NCBI RefSeq assembly: GCF_963676685.1
Contig: NC_092346.1
Coordinates: 31,943,133 to 32,007,132, forward strand
Direction: 5' to 3'
Length of the DNA stretch: 64,000 nucleotides
Source of the DNA: Mytilus edulis
Lineage: Eukaryota > Mollusca > Bivalvia > Mytilida > Mytilidae
Under the pieces are notes generated by a model. The model did no database searches and was not told the origin of the DNA. It was given only the letters and a program-made list of their open reading frames with translations. Positions 10,798 through 22,659 of this stretch are shown here, piece by piece (the first letter of the stretch is position 1; the number at the start of each line of letters is the position of its first letter). Position numbers and translations under genes: made by a program.

Positions 10798-13090
10798 GGT
10801 TGCATTTCTGTAAATATTGACAATGCAATTTCCCATAGGAACTCCTTTTACGGCTAAAACTGTACCACTTTTACTATGAAGTTTTGAAAAAAATCTTATC
10901 CTAGAATTGAAAGTTCATATGCACCACAATTTTTATACGACCGCAAAATTTGAAAAAATTTTCGTCGTATATTGCTATCACGTTGGCGTCGTCGTCTGCG
11001 TCGTCGTCGTCGTCGTCCGAATACTTTTAGTTTTCGCACTCTAACTTTAGTAAAAGTGAATAGAAATCTATGAAATTTTAAAACAAGGTTTATGACCACA
11101 AAAGGAAGGTTGGGATTGATTTTGGGAGTTTTGGTCCCAACATTTTAGGAATTAGGGGCCAAAAAAGGGCCCAAATAAGCATTATTCTTGGTTTTCGCAC
11201 AATAACTTTAGTTTAAGTAAATAGAAATCAATGAAATTTGAACACAATGTTTATAACCACAAAAGGAAGGTTGGTATTGATTTTGGGAGTTTTGGTCACA
11301 ACAGTTTAGGAATTAGGGGCCAAAAAGGGACCCAAATAAGCATTTTTCTTGGTTTTCGCACCATAACTTTAGTATAAGTATATAAAAATTTATGAAATTT
11401 AAACACAAGGTTTATGACCATAAAAGGAAGGTTGGTATTGATTTTGGGAGTTTTGGTCCCAACAGTTTAGGAACAAAGGGTCCAAAATTAAACTTTGTTT
11501 GATTTCATCAAAAATTGAATAATTGGGGTTCTTTGATATGCCGAATCTAACTGTGTATGTAGATTCTTAATTTTTGGTCCCGTTTTCAAATTGGTCTACA
11601 TTAAGGTCCAAAGGGTCCAAAATTTAACTTAGTTTGATTTTAACAAAAATTCAATCCTTGGGGTTCTTTGATATGCTGAATCTAAAAATGTACTTAGATT
11701 TTTTATTATTGGCCCAGTTTTCAAGTTGGTCCAAATCGGGGTCCAAAATTAAACTTTGTTTGATTTCATCAAAAATTGAATAATTGGGGTTCTTTGATAT
11801 GCCAAATCTAACTGTGTATGTAGATTCTTAATTTTTGGTCCTGTTTTAAAATTGGTCTACATTAAAGCTAAAAGGGTCCAAAATTAAACTAAGTTAGATT
11901 TTAACAAAAATTGAATTCTTGGGTCTCTTTGATATGCTGATTCTAAACATGTACTTAGATTTTTGATTATGGGCCCAGTTTTCAAGTTGGTCCAAATCAG
12001 GATCCAAAATTATTATATTAAGTATTGTGCAATAGCAAGAAATTTTCAATTGCACAGTATTCAGCAATAGCAAGAAATCTTCAATTGCACAGTATTGTGC
12101 AATAGCAAGAAATCTTCAATTGCACAGTATTGTGCAATAGCAAATATTTTCAATTGCACAGTATTGCACAATAGCAAGAAATATCTAATTGCACAATATT
12201 GTGCAATAGCAAGAAAATCCAATTGGAGTTATCTTTCTTTGTCCAGAATAGTAGTTGAATCAACTTAAATCATTGTTTTATACAATATACAATGTATATT
12301 CACTTTTACTACCAACTGATAGATTAAAACAATCTTTACCATTCAGTAATAACAAGCACTTTTTTACATTTTAATATTTTATGATGTATTTAAATGAGTG
12401 GTTATTGTTGCAAACTTCATTAGAAATTTGAATTGAGATCAGTTTTGAAATAAGGGAAAGGGGGATGTGAAAAAAAAATTGGGGGGTCAATTTTTTTCAT
12501 TTTAGATTTCATAAATAAAAAGAAAATTTCTTCAAACATTTTTTTGAGAGGAATAATATTCAACAGCATAGTGAATTGCTCAAAGGCAAAATTTTTTTTT
12601 TAAGTTCATTAGACCACATTCATTCTGTGTCAGAAACCTATGCTGTGTCAACTATTTAATCACAATCCAAATTTAGAGCTGAATCCAGCTTGAATGTTGT
12701 GTCCATACTTGCCCCAACTGTTCAGGGTTCAACCTCTGCGGTCGTATAAAGCTGCGCCCTGCGGAGCATCTGGTTTTCAACATGTTCAAAGGTCAAAATA
12801 TAGGGCTGTGCAGCATATTTTCAACGTTTATATGCCCTGAACTTCTCAGAGTTTAAACTTACACTTATTTACTACCCCTACCTTGGATGAAAGGTTACCA
12901 CATATTTCAATGTAAACAATATGCACGTGTTTATTTACTGGTAACATTCCCAATTTCTGTCTCTGCGATATGGAACAAAGAGAGCATAACTGGGAACCAG
13001 TATGTAAACAAAATTATTTTTCTATGAATATTCAATTACTCCCCAAAAGAGGCGTGTTTTGAGAAACAGCTGTATTTACAAATTGAAACC
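10798..13090. mobile_element. MITE A, copy 1, split by repeat B
   Basis: The halves 10798-10931 and 12785-13090 match the uninterrupted copy at 16522-16968. Ends are GGTTGCATTTCTGTAAATA and its approximate inverse TATTTACAAATTGAAACC, and TA flanks both sides, as for Tc1/mariner-type MITEs. Repeat B fills the gap, so MITE A was the older insertion. Confidence 0.8.
10932..12777. mobile_element. Repeat B, copy 2, inserted into MITE A
   Basis: It starts TTTTATACGACCGCAAAATTT and ends GCGGTCGTATAAAGCTGCGCC...GGAGCATCTGGTTTT. It contains three ~150-bp and four ~110-bp direct repeats, then a run of ~30-35-bp repeats with GTGCAATAGCAAGAAAT (12015-12215) and a GTCGTC run at 10985-11018. No clear target duplication is visible. 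It has no protein-coding capacity apart from repeat-derived frames. Confidence 0.8.
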
Positions 13091-13103
13091 TATACAGACA
13101 TTT

Positions 13104-15301
13104 GGTCCGAGTACACAGTTATCGTCCTTTGATTTTCGTTGTCCACGAATATAGTCCTTAGTGTGGACAGTGTGTTACTTGTCAATTTTTGTTATACCCC
13201 TTCCAAATTTATTTCCCTATGTTTTATGCCTCATATAGCAAGTTGGGGGGTGAAATGACACTGTAAAACAATTTGGGTCATAAATATTAATGTAAAGTAG
13301 TGATTAGGTCCAGCTGAAAAAGGTCAAAAATTAGCACTTCGGAAGCTGTCAAAAGATTTCAAGACCCCCTTAACACAATATTGTCCATATTTTGAGTTAG
13401 AGCTGATGAAGTTTTCTATAATTTTGATATAATTTGTCCCAAAAGTACTACAACACACTGTAAAAATATTATTGAGAAAGCGCAGGTGGGATTTTTTTAA
13501 TTTTCATTTATTGTCTTAAAGAAATGCACTACGAAATAACTGTGTACTCGGACCTAAGAGGTGAAATCAGGAAATATAGAATCTGTACTTTGGCAACTTC
13601 CCTGAATGATTTGATGGTGTCAATTTGTCAAATAGCATAAAACTAAAGGATTTAAATTTTTATTTGATAGAATTTCTGCAAAAATGACCAATTTTGGCAT
13701 TATATGGTCAAAATAAGCATTTCATAGCTTTTTCAATTTTGATGCATAAGTGGCATTCTGACTTTCTATCTGACATGTTTTCATGTGTCAATTTTTGTGT
13801 TTCTATGCTTTAATCCAGTTTTATTACTCATGTGTGAACTCTGAATCTACAGAAAAGAAGATTATCTCAGACAATATGAGCAAAATGTGTTGTATAAATG
13901 ACCCTCGCCTAACGCCCTGTTTGGATCAAGTTAAATGTGAGGAGCATGGCACATAAAAGTTAAAGTCCATAATAAAGACCTCACTAAATTTGTATAAAAA
14001 GCACTTAACAATGTCTTTTGTACCTGTTTCATTTCACATAATATCTTTCTTTACTTCTGTAGGATAGCATGTGGTTCAAATATAAGCCTGTTGAGACTAA
14101 AATTGCATGCAAGTTTTTCACTAAAAAGTGAAAAATCTTTGTATCAGACCATACTGTCTGCTAAAAAAGTTGAATGTAAGAGCCTTTTTGTGCTCAGATT
14201 TATTGTATCATGTCACTTGAGGATAGAAATGATAAAAAAGACACAAATTTTTATTTCCTATAGCTTCAATATGCATTTTTAAATGTAAATATGTGCTACC
14301 GCCTTAATTGACCCTAAATTATTTTTAGTCTTACTTGGCCTAAGACCCTTTTAAACTAATATGATATGTTATTTGTAAGTTTTCTTTCCATTTAAAGTAC
14401 ATTAAATACATATGTAAGGATTATTTATAATCAAAAAGCTTCACAAATTTAAAATTGCTGGAAAATATTACATCTTCATGTAAGGCCCCCCTTCATTGGA
14501 AAACCTCCATTTTTAGGCACAGGCTCATAAAATTTGACTTTTCAATAATTATGCTAAGTCTGATATATCAAATGAGTACTCTATTGCTTTAAATACATGA
14601 TATATTATATATTAAGGCATTTTAAAAGTATTTTTTTGCAATATTTAAATTTTAAAAGCCCCAAATGTTGATAGTTGAAATTTCTCAATTTTAACGTCTA
14701 AATTTAACACGCAAAGTTGAATATAGAATTAATCATATTGTCTATAATATATATCCTATTGCTATGAAACTTTGTAAGCAGTCTTATAATATATTAAGCT
14801 TTAGTCATACCAAGTTTTATTAAGATTGGTCAACTTATTCTATCCTATTAGGTCCGAGTACACAGTTATCGTCCTTTGATTTTCGTTGTTCACGAATATA
14901 GTCCTTAGTGTGGACAGTGTGTGACTTGTCAATTTTTGTTATACCCCTTCCAAATTTATTTCTCTATGTTTTATGCCTCATATAGCAAGTTGGGGGGTGA
15001 AATGACTCTGTAAAACAATTTGGGTCATAAATATTAATGTAAAGTAGTGATTAGGTCCAGCTGAAAAAGGTCAAAAATTAGCACTTCGGAAGCTGTCAAA
15101 AGATTTCAAGACCCCCTTAACACAATATTGTCCATATTTTGAGTTAGAGCTGATGAAGTTTTCTATAATTTTGATATAATTTGTCCCAAAAGTACTACAA
15201 CACACTGTAAAAATATTATTGAGAAAGCGCAGGTGGGATTTTTTTAATTTTCATTTATTGTCTTAAAGAAATGCACTACGAAATAACTGTGTACTCGGAC
15301 C
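13104..15301. mobile_element. Composite element: two 451-bp units bracketing 1.3 kb
   Basis: Two nearly identical direct repeats (13104-13554 and 14851-15301, each 451 bp) bracket 1,296 bp of AT-rich DNA without a recognisable gene. Each unit itself begins GGTCCGAGTACACAGTTAT and ends with its exact 19-bp inverse. The whole composite is flanked by ATTT on both sides (13100-13103 and 15302-15305), which suggests it inserted as one piece. The ends are not TG...CA, and no tRNA primer site or polypurine tract was seen, so an LTR retroelement is not favoured. Confidence 0.7.
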
Positions 15302-15305
15302 ATTT

Positions 15306-16521
15306 ATTCAAATAGAAAACTCTCTAAAATCAGTTTTTCTGACATTAATACTCATTTATCAGAATTAAAGAAATCACTGTGTATACTCTAAGTTTTTCTT
15401 TACTATACATTTGATACCCCCTCCCCTGTTTCAATTTTTTAAAGAATTTGAAAACAAGACTTGAATTATTGCCAGCTTACCCTATTTGCATATTTTCTGA
15501 TAAAAAATGCCTAGAACCTGTTAAAAACTGTTTTGATAACATATTGAAAGCATATCAGAATATCATAAATGTAATGTTTAACAGTCAATCATTACAACAT
15601 TCAAGATTATATAAAGTATCCAATCCAGCCTCTATCTCCAGTCCACATCTTACTGTATGCCTATTTGTCAATTAAAGAACACATTTTCTGCCTCAAATGG
15701 TCAATTTAGAATTCTTGTCACAACAGTATCATCTGTAACCATATATCTGACACAATTTAGCTACTATATATACTTGAAGTGTAACAAACAAAGCCATATT
15801 TGCAATAGTTGTATGTATGCAGATACCAGTCTGAGATATAAATTCACTTAAAATGTTGTAGAGATGACTGCTAAAATCTAATTTTTGCATAACTACCAAG
15901 CATAGTTATTGTTTCTATATCAAGAACTTTAAAATCATAAAATCATAGCATTTACAAGTTAAATTATTTGTTTTATGACCCAGGGGGTAGGCAATTTTTC
16001 TATGTTTTTTGCCCCTGGGGCCTCAAATTTCCTAAATCATTCTGCTGTTTCTAGCAATTTGGAATATTTTATACATATTCAGGATAGAACACACTATTGT
16101 AAGTTTTCTTGAGATATTTTTGTTTTTCTAGCTTGTATTTATTATGCCGTGGTGACAAAAAAGCAGATTTAGGTGTTGCGGCTTACTTTTGGGTTATCGA
16201 AAGGACACAAATACCCCATAAATAATTTTCAGGAAGGATCTATGAGTTTCAATGACTGCGAAGAGTTAATATAAGCACTTCTTAACAATTTAACTTACAA
16301 ATATGCAAATATTATGATTTAATTTTGTATCCAGGACTTTAAGTAAACTATGCATACTGTAAACTGTGAATTTATGCTTAGTCATCATATTTAAGGCCCA
16401 GGATTCTATCAATCTTCATTAAATATTTATAAAACTTCTTATTTGAGTTAATTTCTTTAAAATCTGTGAAAAAAAGCACATTTGGTTAAATTCTGAATGT
16501 TCCCCTTTTTCACCCTATATA
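15306..16521. other. Intronic AT-rich DNA, no gene seen
   Basis: No exon or named repeat is supportable. A short inverted repeat (CCAGGGGGTAGGCAA / TTGCCCCTGGGG, about 15982-16021) stands out against the AT-rich background. Confidence 0.4.
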
Positions 16522-16968
16522 GGTTGCATTTCTGTAAATATTGACAATGCAATTTCCCATAGGAACTCCTTTTACGGCTAAAACTGTACCACTTTTACTA
16601 TGAAGTTTTGAAAAAAATCTTATCCTAGAATTGAAAGTTCATATGCACCACAATTTTTTTCAAAGGTCAAATATAGGGCTGTGCGGCATATTTTCAACGT
16701 TTATATGCCCTGAACTTCTCAGAGTTTAAACTTACACTAATTTTCTTAACTACCCTTACCTCGGATGAAAGGTTACCACAGATTTCAATGTAAATAATAT
16801 GCACGTGTTTATTTACTGGTAACATTCCCAATTTCTGTCTCTGCGATATGGAACACAGAGAGCATAACTGGGAACCAGTATGTAAACAAAATTATTTTTC
16901 TATGAATATTCAATTACTCCCCAAAAGAGGCGTGTTTTGAGAAACAGCTGTATTTACAAAGTGCAACC
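16522..16968. mobile_element. MITE A, copy 2, uninterrupted (447 bp)
   Basis: Ends are GGTTGCATTTCTGTAAATA and TATTTACAAAGTGCAACC, an imperfect inverted pair. The left flank is TA; the right flank is TG, a probable mutation of TA. The position where repeat B interrupts copy 1 is closed here (CACAATTTTTTTCAAAGG near 16650), giving the pre-insertion reference. Confidence 0.8.
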
Positions 16969-16974
16969 TGTAAA

Positions 16975-17200
16975 TTACTGTTTTATGCCCCAGCTGTAGC
17001 AAAGGGGGATTAGGTTTTACCCTTGGTTGTCTGTACGTTAGTCTGTCTGTATGTCCCAAAGTTGGTTTCCATTCTCTAACTTCAGTTTGCTTCAACCAAA
17101 TGTTATCAAACGTATACAAAATGCTTATTTTTTTAACTTCTTCCCAATTTAAAGAATTAAAAACCCTTAACCAAACCAAAAAACATCATAAGTGTATCCA
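16975..17200. repeat. Dispersed repeat fragment (TATGCCCCAGC type)
   Basis: It starts TTTTATGCCCCAGCTGTAGC, followed by a run of CTGTCTGTATGTCCCAAAGTT. This resembles a common bivalve short repeat. No ends can be defined. Confidence 0.4.
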
Positions 17201-17380
17201 GGGGAATAATTTTGTTGATTATATAGAGAATCATTGAAGCAAGACTTGAGAGGGCTCCCCCTCCCCCCCCCTTATGAAAAGTTCTGGATCTGCAACTGAA
17301 CATCAACCTAGAAAAAATAATACTAGTCCTATATACATGTTGAGTGTCCTTAAACTATGTTAAATAATAAATACTGTAGA

Positions 17381-17806
17381 TACTCGCTTATAAGTCGGAA
17401 GTTTGGGAGTAAAATTCAGAATCCAGAGAGGGGTACCGACTTATAAGCGAGATCCAGCGACCAGAGGAAAAATTCAAGCTCGAGAAAAGTGGTAACGAGT
17501 GAATTTCCTGGTCAAAACTACGTCGGTGATTGCCAAACCTTCATAAATCCCTAAATTAAAAGTTTTTGTTGAAAATAAATGACTACAATACTGTCTCTGT
17601 GTTTTATTTGTTCTCTGTTAACCTTTTTCGTTCAATTTGTGTTGAATTTCCGACTGTTTCTCTGTCAACATCAACTAAATTCAAACCAAACAAATATCAT
17701 GCAGAAAATGAATATAATTCCTGGATTTGCATTGGTATTACCAGCGTTCAGTACCTGTCAGCTACAAAAAAAATGTCCAAATTTTGTCCGACTTATACGA
17801 GGGTCA
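17381..17806. mobile_element. Inverted-repeat element, Tigger/pogo-like ends
   Basis: The left end reads TACTCGCTTATAAGTCGG and the right end CCGACTTATACGAGGGT, an imperfect inverted pair. A third copy in reverse (CCGACTTATAAGCGAG, 17436-17451) makes a perfect 16-bp internal palindrome pair with the left end. The TATAAGTCGG terminus is typical of pogo/Tigger relatives (family knowledge, from memory). The interior codes for nothing recognisable. Confidence 0.5.
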
Positions 17807-17923
17807 AGACTAAATCCTCAGAATTTGGAGCTGAAAAGGGCAACCGACTTTTAGTATATGAAAATGAAAGAAAATATCTACAATGTCTCTTTTTAAGTAG
17901 AAAATGAAAAAATAAATTAATGG

Positions 17924-19078
17924 AAGATAAAATTGAGAAAGGAAATGGGGAATGTGCCGAAGCGACAACAACCCAACCATAGAGTAGACAACAGACGAAG
18001 GCCACCAATGTGTCTTCAATGTAGTGAGAAACTCCTGCACCCAGAGGCGTCCTTCAGTACAGTGATGATGGACCTCATACTAAACTCCGAATTATACACA
18101 AGAAGCTAAAATTAAAAATCATACAAGACTAACAAAGGCCAGAGGCACCTGACTTGGGACAGACGCATTAGCGGCGGGGTTAAACATGTTTATTAGATTT
18201 CAACCCTCCCCCTTCACCTCTAGCTAGTGTAGAAAAGTAAATGCATAACAATACGCACATTAAAATTCAGTTCAAGAGAAGTCCAAGTCCGATGTCAGAA
18301 GATGTAACAAAATAAAATAAATAAAATGACAATAATACATAAATAACAACAGACTACTAGCAGTTAACTGACATGACAGCTCCAGACCTCAATTAAACTG
18401 ATTGAAAGATTATGTCTTCATCATATAAATATCAGGCACAATCCCTCCTGTTAGGAGTTTAGTATCATACTATCATAAAATATATGGGAAGAACATAACC
18501 CATGTCATGCCAACAACTGTTTTTTTTTAAATAAATGGGTTTAGTTCTGATGCAAAGACCCTATAAGTGAATCAATATTAAAGCCAAAATATGCAATCTT
18601 TAATGACCTGACAACAATATCGTAACTGTATCCCTTCTTAATAAGTCTATTTAAAGGTTTTGTAAGCTTTTGAGGTGAATACTGACATTTTTGTGCTTTG
18701 TTAAGAATATTACCATTAAAGATTGGATGTAAAATACCTGAACATATAAGATGTCTGCATGTTGAGGTATATTTACGAATTATTTCCTTATATAATGATA
18801 AAATTTAGTAAATGTTTTGACTAGTTTGTGATACCAAAAACCCTGGTGTAATAATTTTCAGTAATACATAAATTTCTCTCACTAACATCTAATACGTTGT
18901 TACATACACGAGCAAATCGTACAAGTTGAGATATATAAACACCATAAGATGGTGACAAGGGAATGTCACTGTCTAAAGATACATACAAACGTTCACCTAA
19001 ATTGTCCCAGTCAATGGATAAATTTAATGTGTCAATCAATGGCCACAACCACACTGTTTTGAATTTCATTCTCATTGA
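17924..19078 (-). mobile_element. Retroelement 3' fragment with coding remnant
   Basis: On the minus strand 18821-19075 reads through 84 codons including YGVYISQLVRFARVCNNVLD. This is a motif I associate with the C-terminal tails of reverse-transcriptase proteins abundant in bivalves and lancelets, possibly Penelope-like. The downstream part (18640 down to 17924) is the 3' tail that recurs inverted at 4763-5517. The copy is 5'-truncated, lacking the reverse transcriptase core, and is inserted antisense in the GCN2 intron. Confidence 0.6.
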
Positions 19079-19219
19079 AAATTACTAAATTGAAAGGAAA
19101 TCAAGTATGCATAAGTGTAAAGCTGTCTGCTACTGAAATTTAAAATGATATCATTATCATAAATAGTGTCATTTGCAATAGAAAATTTATTATACTTATA
19201 AAAAATAATATTATTTTAG

Positions 19220-19345
19220 ATGTTTGATGAAAGATGAGAGACATCGTTGGTCAGTTATTGGACCATAGTTTTATCAAAGAAGAATTACCACACACCATTC
19301 ATTATGCTCCTCACAAACCTGCTGCTACAGAAGAAAACGAGAAAA
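19220..19345 (+). CDS. EIF2AK4: GCN2 exon with frameshift (pseudokinase C-lobe end)
   Basis: After the TTATTTTAG acceptor the exon reads CLMKDERHRWS in one frame, then QLLDHSFIKEELPHTIHYAP...ENEK in another. Both halves match the GCN2 pseudokinase end, where RWS is followed a few residues later by QLL.HSFI. The switch falls at TGGTCAGTTATTG (19249-19260), and read straight through the first frame hits TAG at 19265-19267. The 3' phase (one left-over base before GTAGGT) fits the exon at 23882. A short deletion at a TCAG microhomology is the simplest explanation. Confidence 0.8.
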
Positions 19346-19364
19346 GTAGGTTGTGTATTTGCTA

Positions 19365-19515
19365 TATAAAAAAGAAGATGTGGTATGATTGCCAATGAGA
19401 CAAATCTCAACAAGAGACCAAAATGACACAGAAATTAACAACTATAGGTCACCGTATGGCCTTCAACAATGAGCAAAGCCTATACCGCATAGTCAGCTAT
19501 AAATTGCCCTGAAAT
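19365..19515 (+). repeat. GAAGATGTGGTATGA family repeat, 5' part
   Basis: It begins AAAGAAGATGTGGTATGATTG and runs through CAACTATAGGTCACCGTATG to GCATAGTCAGCTATAAA. It is truncated relative to the copies at 42927 and 55661. Confidence 0.7.
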
Positions 19516-19540
19516 GAGTATAGTTTAGTTGTACAATGAG

Positions 19541-22500
19541 CAGAGATGGGTCCGATTACTTTCAATGTAATTGATTAAATTACAATTACTTTGTCATTTG
19601 TACGATTACCGCCCGCGTAAATTAAATTAATGATTACATCATTTCTGAAAGTATCTGATTAAATTAATGATTACATTGGCAAAGTAATCATGATTACATC
19701 TGATTACAATGAATTTAAAAACAAAACATTTTGAATGATGTGGATGAATAAACTTTTAATATAACTATAGCATTTTTGAGAACGTATTTTATTTGGTTCA
19801 ATTATAAAATGTTAACTTCAAATTAAACGTCATCTATTTAAATAAACACCAAATTTCACTACATATATATACATTACACTTTATCACCAATGTTCTCTAA
19901 ATTATTTTGAATTAAATTTAATAAAGATATATCATAATCAAGAGTTTTTTTGTTTGTCTTCTGACCTCTTTCATAATTTACATGTATTCCAAGTTGCAGT
20001 TTATGGAAGTTTAGATATGGATGAAATAAAGTTACATTTGTACTAGTTAAAACTGTGTTAAATTTTAATAGAAATGTTTAATCAAATTGTAAGCAATATG
20101 TATTAAAGTACTAAAAACCATTGCATTTTACACGTCCAGTCCAAATACAAAAAAAGGTTTAAACAACATATTTGTCCAACTTTTAATTTAGTTTGTTCTA
20201 ATTAGATAAATTTTCATGTCTGATTTATATTTTATCATATATATTTCGCTACAGCTATACTCAATTGGTAATTGCAATAAAAACAAACCTTAATTAGTCT
20301 CCTACCTGTCAATTCAAAGTTGACAAAAATCACAAAAATTAAGAAAAGATTATAATTCAGGGTTAAACAAAAGTATTACTTGAATATATAACAGTTATTA
20401 TCAAATATTATTATGAAGATCATTATAAAACGATGAATATACATGTATGTACAATATCTTTTACCAAGATAAGAGGTATATAATTGTATTATATGTCTCT
20501 GCTTAGGCTAATGATGACTTTTCAATACTGTAACAGTTTATTTTTTACTGATTTAGACAAGCTTAAAGTAACCAAACCATTTCAGTATGTTAAAAATTTA
20601 TCAAATATGAACAAAGGTTCATTTAATGACCAAAAACACAATATTAGATTTTTATACGACCGCAAAATTTGAAAAATTTTTCGTCGTATATTGCTATCAC
20701 GTTGGCGTCGTCGTCGTCGTCGTCGTCCGGCGTCCAAATACTTTTAGTTTTCGCACTCTAACTTTAGTAAAAGTGAATGGAAATCTATGAAATTTTAACA
20801 CAAGGTTTATGACCACAAAAGGAAGGTTGGTATTGATTTTTGGAGTTTAGGTTTCAACAGTTTAGGAATTAGGGGCCAAAAAAGGGCCCAAATAAGCATT
20901 ATTCTTGGTTTTCGCACAATAACTTTAGTTTAAGTAAATAGAAATCAATGAAATTTAAACACAATGTTAATGACTACAAAAGGAAGGTTGGTATTGATTT
21001 TGGGAGTTAAGGTCCCAACAGTTTAGGAATTAGGGGCCAAAAAGGGACCCAAATAAGCATTTTTCTTGGTTTTCGCACCATAACGTTAGTATAAGTAAAT
21101 AGAAATCTATGAAATTTAAACACAAGGTTTATGACCATAAAAGGAAGGTTGGTATTGATTTTGGGAGTTTTGGTCCCAACAGAATAAGGGGCCCAAAGGG
21201 TCCAAAATTAAACTTTGTTTGATTTCATCAAAATTGAATAATTGGGGTTCTTTGATATGCCGAATCTAACTGTCATGACTGTGTATGTAGATTCTTAACT
21301 TTTGGTCCCGTTTTCAAATTGGTCTACATTAAGGTCCAAAGGGTCCAAAATTAAACTTAGTTTGATTTTGACAAAAAATGAATCAGTTAGGTTCTTTGAT
21401 ATGCTGAATCTAAAAATGTACTTAGATTCTTGATTATTGGCCCAGTTTTCAAGTTGGTCCAAATCGGGGTCCAAAATTAAACTTTGTTTGATTTCATCAA
21501 AAATTGAATAAATGGGGTTCTTTGATATACCAAATCTAACTGTGTATGTAGATTCTTCATTTTTGGTCCTGTTTTCAAATTGGTCTACACTAAAGTCCAA
21601 AGGGTCCAAAATTAAACTTAGTCTGATTTCAACAAAAATTGAAATCTTGGGGTTCTTTGATATGCTGAATCCAAAAATGTACTTAGATTTTTGATTATGG
21701 GCCCAGTTTTCAAGTTGGTCCAAATCAGGATCTAAAATTATTATATTAAGTATTGTGCAATAGCAAGTCTTTTCAATTGCACAGTATTGCGCAATGGCAA
21801 GAAATATCTAATTGCACAATATTGTGAAATAGCAAATTTTTTTTTAATTAGAGTTATCTTTCTTTGTCCAGAATAGTAAGCAAGAAATATCTAATTGCAA
21901 AATATTGTGCAATAGCAAGATTTTTTTTTAATTGGAGTTATCTTTCTTTGTCCAGAATCAACTTAAATCTTTGTTATATACAATATACAATGTATATTCA
22001 CTTTTTACTACCAACTGATAAATAAAAATAATCTTTACCATTCACTGATAACAAGCAGTTTTTTTACATCTTAATATTTTATTTAAATGAGTAGTTATTG
22101 TTGCAAACTCCATTAGAAATTTTAATTGAGATTAGTTTTGGAATAAGGGAAAGGGGGATGTAATTAAAAAAATTGGGATCAATTTTTCTCATTTGAAATT
22201 TCATAAATAAAAAAGAAAATTTCTTCAAACATTTTTTTGAGAGGATTAATATTCAACAGCATAGTGAATTGCTCTAAGAGAAAACAAAAATTTTAAGTTC
22301 ATTAGAACACATTCATTCTGTGTCAGAAACCTATGCTGTGTCAACTATTTAATCACAATCCAAATTTAGAGCTGAATCCAGCTTGAATGTTGTGTCCATA
22401 CTTGCCCCAACCGTTCAGGGTTCAACCTCTGCGGTCGTATAAAGCTACGCCCTGCGGAGCATCTGGTTTTCATTGTAATCAGAATGTAATCAAAAAGTAA

Positions 22501-22650
22501 TCATGATTACAGGGTATTTTGAAAAGTAATTCATTAAATTAAATTACATGTAATCAGATTTTTGGATGATTAATGATTACACTGATTACTTGAAAAATTG
22601 TAATCAATTACAGCTGATTGACGATTACAATTACAATTACCCCAAGTCTG
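19541..22650. mobile_element. Non-autonomous hAT-like element with nested repeat B
   Basis: The left end CAGAGATGGG and right end CCCAAGTCTG form a hAT-style inverted pair. The perfect 8-bp repeat ACAATGAG flanks both sides (19533-19540 and 22651-22658). Subterminal regions are full of GTAATC/GATTAC motifs in both orientations. Without the nested repeat B (20649-22470) it would be about 1.29 kb. No transposase remnant was recognised. It lies in the GCN2 intron. Confidence 0.85.
20649..22470. mobile_element. Repeat B, copy 3, nested in a hAT-like element
   Basis: It has the same ends as copy 2 (TTTTTATACGACCGCAAAATT and GGAGCATCTGGTTTT) and the same internal order: GTCGTC run, ~150-bp repeats, ~110-bp repeats, then GTGCAATAGCAAG repeats. 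A 142-codon minus-strand frame (21295-21723) arises from the ~110-138-bp internal repeats and encodes a repeated peptide. Nothing marks it as a real gene. Confidence 0.8.
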
Positions 22651-22659
22651 ACAATGAGG

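Noticed and set aside
13104..15301. LTR retrotransposon with 451-bp LTRs
   Set aside because: No TG...CA ends, primer-binding site, polypurine tract or coding region; each unit has its own 19-bp inverted ends.
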